Below are positions 60,040 to 64,000 of a stretch of 64,000 nt of DNA, piece after piece. This DNA is from Arthrobacter sp. PsM3 (GTDB taxonomy: Bacteria; Actinomycetota; Actinomycetes; Actinomycetales; Micrococcaceae). Where the stretch lies: NCBI RefSeq assembly GCF_030433895.1, contig NZ_JARUXE010000009.1:80710-144709 (forward strand), in the 5' to 3' direction. The notes under the pieces are model-generated. The model did no database searches, was not told the origin of the DNA, and saw nothing but the letters and a program-made list of their open reading frames with translations. Positions within the stretch are counted from its first letter, which is position 1. Each line of letters opens with the position of its first letter. The translations under genes and the position numbers were made by a program.

Positions 60040-61428
60040 TCAGGCGCTGAGTTCGGTCTCGAGCCGTTCCAGATCGGCGACGAGGGCGGCCCGTTTTGGC
60101 GAGCGGGGCGGCAGCAGTTTCAGCGCCGCGATCCGGACCTCGACGTCGTCCCTGGCCTCGGGAAGCTCGGCGTACCGCAGGAGCGACTCGGCGCTGCCGT
60201 CGGTCAGCACCGCTTCGCGGAGCAGGGAGGAAACGCGGGTCCGCAGCTCGGCGATGCCGGGGGCCTCGGAGCGGGGCAGCACAGCGCCGCGGTAGATCTC
60301 CAGGGCGATCCGGTGGGAGCCGCGCTGCAGGCAGCTCAGGACCTGGCCGGAGTCCGGCACCAGGTCCAGCGGCAGCCGGTAGGGGCGTGACTGCGGCACA
60401 GCAGCTGGGTTGAGCTGCTGGAGGACCTTGCGCAGGCGGACCATCTCAGCCCGCAGGGTCATGGTGGACGCGTCGCCCTCGTAGAGGAGGGCGCAGAGTT
60501 CCTCGGCGCTGAGCCCTTCCGGGTGGGTGCTGAGCAGGGCCAGGATTTCGCTGTGCCGGGCGGACAGCGCCACGGTGCGGCCGTCGATGCTCAGCAGCGC
60601 CTGGTCCCGGCCGAGGAGCTGGAGGCTGTTGCGGTACAGGCTGCCGGCCGCCCCGTCGCTGTCCCGGGCCGCCGCGGCGGAGGCGGGGCCCCGGCGTCGG
60701 GCAGGCGAGGACTGCTTGGCGGCCGCGAGCTGGAGCCTCTCCACGCGGAGGTGCGCCTGGGCGGCGGCCACGGTGGCCTCGACCAGTGACAGGGTGTGCG
60801 GGGCGACGGCGGACTCGGTGCCGGTGATGTCGACGACGCCGAGCAGGGCTCCGGAATCCGGGTCGTGGAAGGGCACGGCCGTGCAGCTCCAGGGGTGGAC
60901 GGAGCGTTTGTAGTGTTCGGCGCCGGAGATCTGGATGCCGCGGCCCAGGGCCAGTGCGGTGCCGGGCGCGCTGGTACCCACGGTGGCTTCGGACCAGTCG
61001 GCCCCGGGGACAAACATCATGCCTTCGGCCCGGCGCCGCATCTCGGCATCCCCCTCGACCCAGAGCAGCCGGCCCACTTCGTCCCCCACGGCGACCAGCA
61101 TGCCGCTGTCGTGGCTGGGCAGGACAAGGAGCTTGTGGATGACCGGCATGATGGCGGCCAGGGGGTGCTGGCGCCGGTACTCTTCGAGTTCTTCGCTGTC
61201 CATCGCCAGCGGGGCCTCGGGGTTGTCCGGGTTGGCCTGCAGCTGGGCCGAGCGCCGCCACGACTCCTGGATCAGGCTGCTGAGGCCGGGCAGCTGCAGA
61301 TCGGCCGGGAACACGAGCCCCCGCGAGTCCAGCTGCTCATGTCCGGCGCTGGCATACCGCTGGCGCAGCTCGGCGGGGATGCCGCCTGCGGGCGGGAACC
61401 GGGCTGCCGGATGGATCAGATTCTTCAT
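60040..61428 (-). CDS. GAF-domain transcriptional regulator, AcoR-like without AAA+
   Basis: Regulator of 462 aa. SWRRSAQLQANPDNPEAPLAM and the GAF region (about 80-240; GADWSEATVGTSAPGTALALG, HPWSCTAVPFHDPDSGALLG) match the sensor half of AcoR-type activators. The sigma-54-interacting AAA+ domain is missing; instead a winged-helix-like segment (LSARHSEILALLSTHPEGLSAEELC, MTLRAEMVRLRKVLQQL) follows. ATG 61428 is preceded by GGGAG. It lies 132 bp before aldehyde dehydrogenase and likely activates the cluster. Confidence 0.88.
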   Translation of the reverse strand: MKNLIHPAARFPPAGGIPAELRQRYASAGHEQLDSRGLVFPADLQLPGLSSLIQESWRRSAQLQANPDNPEAPLAMDSEELEEYRRQHPLAAIMPVIHKLLVLPSHDSGMLVAVGDEVGRLLWVEGDAEMRRRAEGMMFVPGADWSEATVGTSAPGTALALGRGIQISGAEHYKRSVHPWSCTAVPFHDPDSGALLGVVDITGTESAVAPHTLSLVEATVAAAQAHLRVERLQLAAAKQSSPARRRGPASAAAARDSDGAAGSLYRNSLQLLGRDQALLSIDGRTVALSARHSEILALLSTHPEGLSAEELCALLYEGDASTMTLRAEMVRLRKVLQQLNPAAVPQSRPYRLPLDLVPDSGQVLSCLQRGSHRIALEIYRGAVLPRSEAPGIAELRTRVSSLLREAVLTDGSAESLLRYAELPEARDDVEVRIAALKLLPPRSPKRAALVADLERLETELSA

Positions 61429-61518
61429 TGAACTCCCACCGGACGGGCACGACGGCGTGCCGGAGGCAGCCATGTCCGTTCAGTCTAGTTCCGTCCGGGG
61501 GGTTTGGAAATGCCCCGC

Positions 61519-61809
61519 TCAAGGAGCCGCCACGCCGCCCGGCAGCACGTAGCCCCGGACCTCGCCCAGTCCCCGGGCTTCAGGCTCGGGCAACCCCGCG
61601 GCCGCCACGAGTCCCCGGAATTCCAGGCCGCTGCTGAACCTGTCGAAAACTTCCCGGCTGGGACAGCTGTCCAGCACGATGATCCCCTCCGGGGTCTGCA
61701 CGCACAGGTGCAGCTCGAGCTGGCCGGCGGGCAGCATCGCCAGCAGCCGGTCATGGGCTGCGAGCAGTTCGGCCGGGTCGCCGCGGAAACTATACATTCC
61801 GAGGTACAT
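61519..61809 (-). CDS. Small uncharacterised protein
   Basis: Protein of 96 aa: MYLGMYSFRGDPAELLAAHD, then LELHLCVQTPEGIIVLDSCP and FDRFSSGLEFRGLVAAAGLP, which resembles a dimeric ABM/EthD-like fold. TAAGGAGAACTCCG places a strong ribosome site before ATG 61809. It follows the amidase gene through a 28-bp tandem repeat. Confidence 0.7.
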   Translation of the reverse strand: MYLGMYSFRGDPAELLAAHDRLLAMLPAGQLELHLCVQTPEGIIVLDSCPSREVFDRFSSGLEFRGLVAAAGLPEPEARGLGEVRGYVLPGGVAAP

Positions 61810-61845
61810 CGGAGTTCTCCTTAGTTCCTGTTGGGTTTGTGGCGC

Positions 61846-61943
61846 CGGGTCAGGCCGCGGTGCTTCACGCCCCCGGGTCAGGCCGCGGTGCTTCACGCCC
61901 CCGGGTCAGCCCCCGGTGCTTCACGCCCCCGGGTCAGCCCCCC
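61846..61943. repeat. 28-bp tandem repeat x3.5 across the amidase stop codon
   Basis: Units at 61846-61873, 61874-61901, 61902-61929 and a partial 61930-61943. The amidase stop codon is at 61893-61895, so the repeat covers the gene's last codons and the downstream spacer. Because 28 is not a multiple of 3, successive units are read in different frames. Confidence 0.9.
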
Positions 61944-63443
61944 GACGGATGGTCTCCGGCCGGCCCACGGCCGTGCCTGTTCCAGCTGGCCCGCCAGCCG
62001 GAACAGCGTGGCTTCCCCGCCGTAGGCGGCCAGGAAGGAGAACCCGACGGGCAGCCCGGCGGAATCAGTGGCCAGCGGAACGGACATCGCCGGATTCCCG
62101 GTGACGTTGGCGTGCTCGCCGTTGAACATCAGGAAGCGCCCGGCTTGGCGCTCACCGCGGAGCGGATCCTCCGCCGTCGCCGTGAGCGTCCCCAGCGGCA
62201 GCGGGGGCCAGCCGACTGTGGGCGTCAGCCACAGATCAAAGTCCTCGAAGAAGGCCGCCACCCGCCGGGTGAACCGCTGCAGCTCCTCCATCCCCTGCAG
62301 GTATTCGCCCGCCGTGACCTTCCGTCCGCGCTCGAACAGCACCTCGGTGTAGGGTTCCAGCTCACCCGGCTGCGGACCCCGCCCCAGCCGCCGGGTCCAG
62401 TAGGCCTCAATCCAGGCGGCGGCACCTCCGTACACCGCCCTCATGGCGCGATGCCCGGCCCGGCCCAAAGGCTCGGGTTGCCCTTCCTCCACGGTGTGGC
62501 CCAGGGACTCCAGCAGCTCCACGGTCTCCTCGAACGCCCGCAGGTAGTCGGGATGGGCGGACTGGCCGCCGTGCGGTGTCGCGGTCGCGGCGATCCGCAG
62601 CCTTCCCGGCGGCGTCCGGACCTCGGCCAGGTACGGCCGTTCCTGCGGCGGCGCCCAGTAGGGGTCCCCGGGTGCCGGTCCGGCCACAGCGTCGAGCAGC
62701 GCAGCCGAGTCCCGGACCGTGCGGGTGAGCGCATGTTCCGCCGCGAGACCGCCGACGACGTCGCCGTACTCCGGGCCCAGCGGGACCCGGCCGCGGGAGG
62801 GTTTGAGGCCGAACACCCCGCACCACGCCGCCGGATAGCGCAGCGAGCCGCCGAGGTCGTTGCCGTGGGCCATCGGTACAATCCCGGCAGCAACCGCCGC
62901 CGCCGAGGCGCCGCTTGAGCCGCTCGTCGACAGCGCCAGGTTCCAGGGGTTGCGGGTGGCACCGTGCAGCGCCGGCTCGCAGTGCGGGCTCAGGCCGAAT
63001 TCGGAGGTGTTCGTTTTTCCCATCACAGCCAGTCCGGCCCGGCGGAAGCGGCGGGCCAGCTCCTGGTCGTGGCCCGAGACGTTTCCGGCCAGCCAGCGGG
63101 ATCCTTCGCTGAACGGGGTCCCGGCGATCTCCAGCGCGAGGTCCTTCACCAGGAAGGGCACGCCCGCGAAGGGGGCAGCGGGTGCGCTGTCGTGATGGCC
63201 GCCGTCGCCCGGGCCGCCGGGTCCGGTGTCGTCCGGGCCGCCGTCGCCCGGGCCGCCGGGTCCGGCGTCGTCCAGGCCGCCGCTGCCGGGGTCCAGCTCC
63301 ACGATGACGGCGTTCAGTGCCGGGTTAAGGCGGCTAACGCGCTCACGGGCCTCGGAGAGGAGTTCGGCGGCGCTGACTTGTCCGGAGCGGACCAGATCGG
63401 CCTGTTCCGTGGCGTCCATCCAGCGGAGTTCCTCGTCCACCAT
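61893..63443 (-). CDS. Amidase (amidase signature family)
   Basis: Amide hydrolase of 516 aa. The catalytic Lys lies in [12 protein letters not shown] (near 100), and the signature [15 protein letters not shown] carries the cis-Ser and nucleophile Ser; [22 protein letters not shown] is also diagnostic. A Gly/Pro/Asp-rich 13-residue duplication lies at about residues 55-80, just before the Lys. The C-terminal [14 protein letters not shown] is encoded by the 28-bp tandem repeat. The natural amide is unknown. Confidence 0.9.
   Translation of the reverse strand: MVDEELRWMDATEQADLVRSGQVSAAELLSEARERVSRLNPALNAVIVELDPGSGGLDDAGPGGPGDGGPDDTGPGGPGDGGHHDSAPAAPFAGVPFLVKDLALEIAGTPFSEGSRWLAGNVSGHDQELARRFRRAGLAVMGKTNTSEFGLSPHCEPALHGATRNPWNLALSTSGSSGASAAAVAAGIVPMAHGNDLGGSLRYPAAWCGVFGLKPSRGRVPLGPEYGDVVGGLAAEHALTRTVRDSAALLDAVAGPAPGDPYWAPPQERPYLAEVRTPPGRLRIAATATPHGGQSAHPDYLRAFEETVELLESLGHTVEEGQPEPLGRAGHRAMRAVYGGAAAWIEAYWTRRLGRGPQPGELEPYTEVLFERGRKVTAGEYLQGMEELQRFTRRVAAFFEDFDLWLTPTVGWPPLPLGTLTATAEDPLRGERQAGRFLMFNGEHANVTGNPAMSVPLATDSAGLPVGFSFLAAYGGEATLFRLAGQLEQARPWAGRRPSVGGLTRGREAPGADPGA
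63201..63278. repeat. 39-bp in-frame duplication within the amidase gene
   Basis: Units 63201-63239 and 63240-63278 differ at two positions. They encode two 13-residue copies of a Gly-Pro-Gly-Asp-rich linker, so the insertion keeps the frame. Confidence 0.85.
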
Positions 63444-63596
63444 GCCCTCCGGGCCGGGGCACCGTCCGAGGCACCCGACAGCGTGCCGCAGCCCCGTTCA
63501 CCCAACAAAATTCTACGTCTGCCAGCGGGTCCGGGACAGGCCGTGGCACTGCCAGAGTGAGGCGCGGCGACCATTCCCGGGGCGGGGCGACCATGC

Positions 63597-63710
63597 CAGG
63601 TTCTGGCGGCCTCGCGGGAGGGAAACTTCGGGACGCTGCTCAACCTGCTGGATTCCGACGTCGACCTCCGCACTGACAGCGCCGCCCACGGTATGGGGGC
63701 GGCAATGGGC
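63597..63710 (+). pseudogene. Remnant of an ECF sigma factor C-terminal domain
   Basis: The + frame starting at 63597 reads QVLAASREGNFGTLLNLLD then SDVDLRTDSAAHGMGAAMGS, which resembles the start of the SnoaL-like C-terminal domain of SigJ/ECF41 sigma factors (AFLAASREGDFEALLALLDP-type). No sigma domain or start precedes it, and it runs into short repeats. 63444-63596 holds only the amidase promoter region. Confidence 0.55.
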
Positions 63711-64000
63711 TCCGCGCTGCGCCAACTACCCTGCGCTGCGCCATTGGTTCCGCGCTGCGCCAACTACCCTGCGCTGCGCCATTAGTTCCGCGCCCGCCAA
63801 AGACGCTGTCGACGCCGGAATACCGGAGCGCCCGCATCATTGCGCGTCGCGAGGAAATCTGCGCCGCGGACGCCGCAGACGGACCGGCCCCACGCTGCGC
63901 CAACCATCCTGCGCTGCGCCATTAGTTCCGCGCTGCGCCAACCATCCTGCGCTGCGCCATTAGTTCCGCGCCCGCCAAAGACGCTGTCGACGCCGGAATA
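63711..64000. repeat. Tandem repeat array at the window edge
   Basis: A 38-bp unit rich in GCGCTGCGCCA occurs at 63711, 63749 and 63927 and partly near 63890. It is followed by a unique-like segment starting TCCGCGCCCGCCAAAG at 63787 that recurs at 63965, 178 bp later, and runs off the window. No gene is supported here. Confidence 0.85.

Noticed and set aside
1..64000. CRISPR arrays, rRNA, prophage or insertion sequences
   Set aside because: Repeats seen here have no spacer pattern with constant repeats, and no cas, transposase, integrase or rRNA sequence was recognised.

Overview
The window is high-GC chromosomal DNA from an actinobacterium. Gene content and protein style (two GT87 mannosyltransferases, paired GAF-ANTAR regulators, efeUOB, a Fur-catalase pair, tRNAs without encoded CCA, GTG/TTG starts, ATGA/GTGA overlaps) suggest Micrococcaceae, most likely an Arthrobacter/Pseudarthrobacter relative; the genus is inferred. 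No prophage, CRISPR array, rRNA or complete insertion sequence is visible. || Layout. 0.1-4.1 kb: an alpha-glucosidase/aldo-keto reductase operon divergent from a ROK repressor. 4.3-7.3 kb: a large secreted metzincin-like protease with ten FG-GAP-type repeats. 7.5-10 kb: Na+/H+ antiporter and an NAD(P)-binding protein. 10.0-10.2 kb: tRNA-Met and tRNA-Thr. 10.4-13.6 kb: DEAD-box helicase with a long leader, then a MOSC protein. 13.8-18.4 kb: membrane protein, ATP-grasp amide ligase, APC permease and acyl-CoA dehydrogenase. 18.5-23.2 kb: two GT87 glycosyltransferases around an HxlR regulator/MFS exporter pair. 23.2-25.9 kb: transsulfuration genes. 26-36 kb: housekeeping and accessory genes, including a DUF559 nuclease-like gene bracketed by two copies of a long palindrome. 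36.5-39.2 kb: three GAF-ANTAR genes. 39.3-45.9 kb: small proteins, an ArsR/SRPBCC pair, a SHOCT/DUF6325 pair, a frame-damaged SRPBCC gene, tRNA-Tyr and yajQ. 46-49.5 kb: efeUOB iron uptake. 49.7-54.8 kb: htpX, an MFS carrier, Fur-catalase, DUF2461. 55-61.4 kb: APC permease, then an alcohol/aldehyde oxidation cluster (DUF779, adhP, aldehyde dehydrogenase, GAF regulator). 61.5-64 kb: amidase, a sigma-factor remnant and tandem repeats running off the edge. || Two structural themes are not explained by gene annotation. First, intergenic palindromes: three copies of one family (28760-28824, 29824-29888, 32008-32070), two of them flanking a DUF559/AbiEi-like gene, and two possible relatives with a CACTT/AAGTG or CACT/AGTG inner edge (9898-9956, 49570-49645). 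Second, short tandem repeats of 12 to 30 bp sit at or just beyond the stop codons of at least nine genes, in several cases repeating the stop codon itself. All coordinates and motifs were read by eye; family names rest on recognition of conserved motifs, not on a database search.
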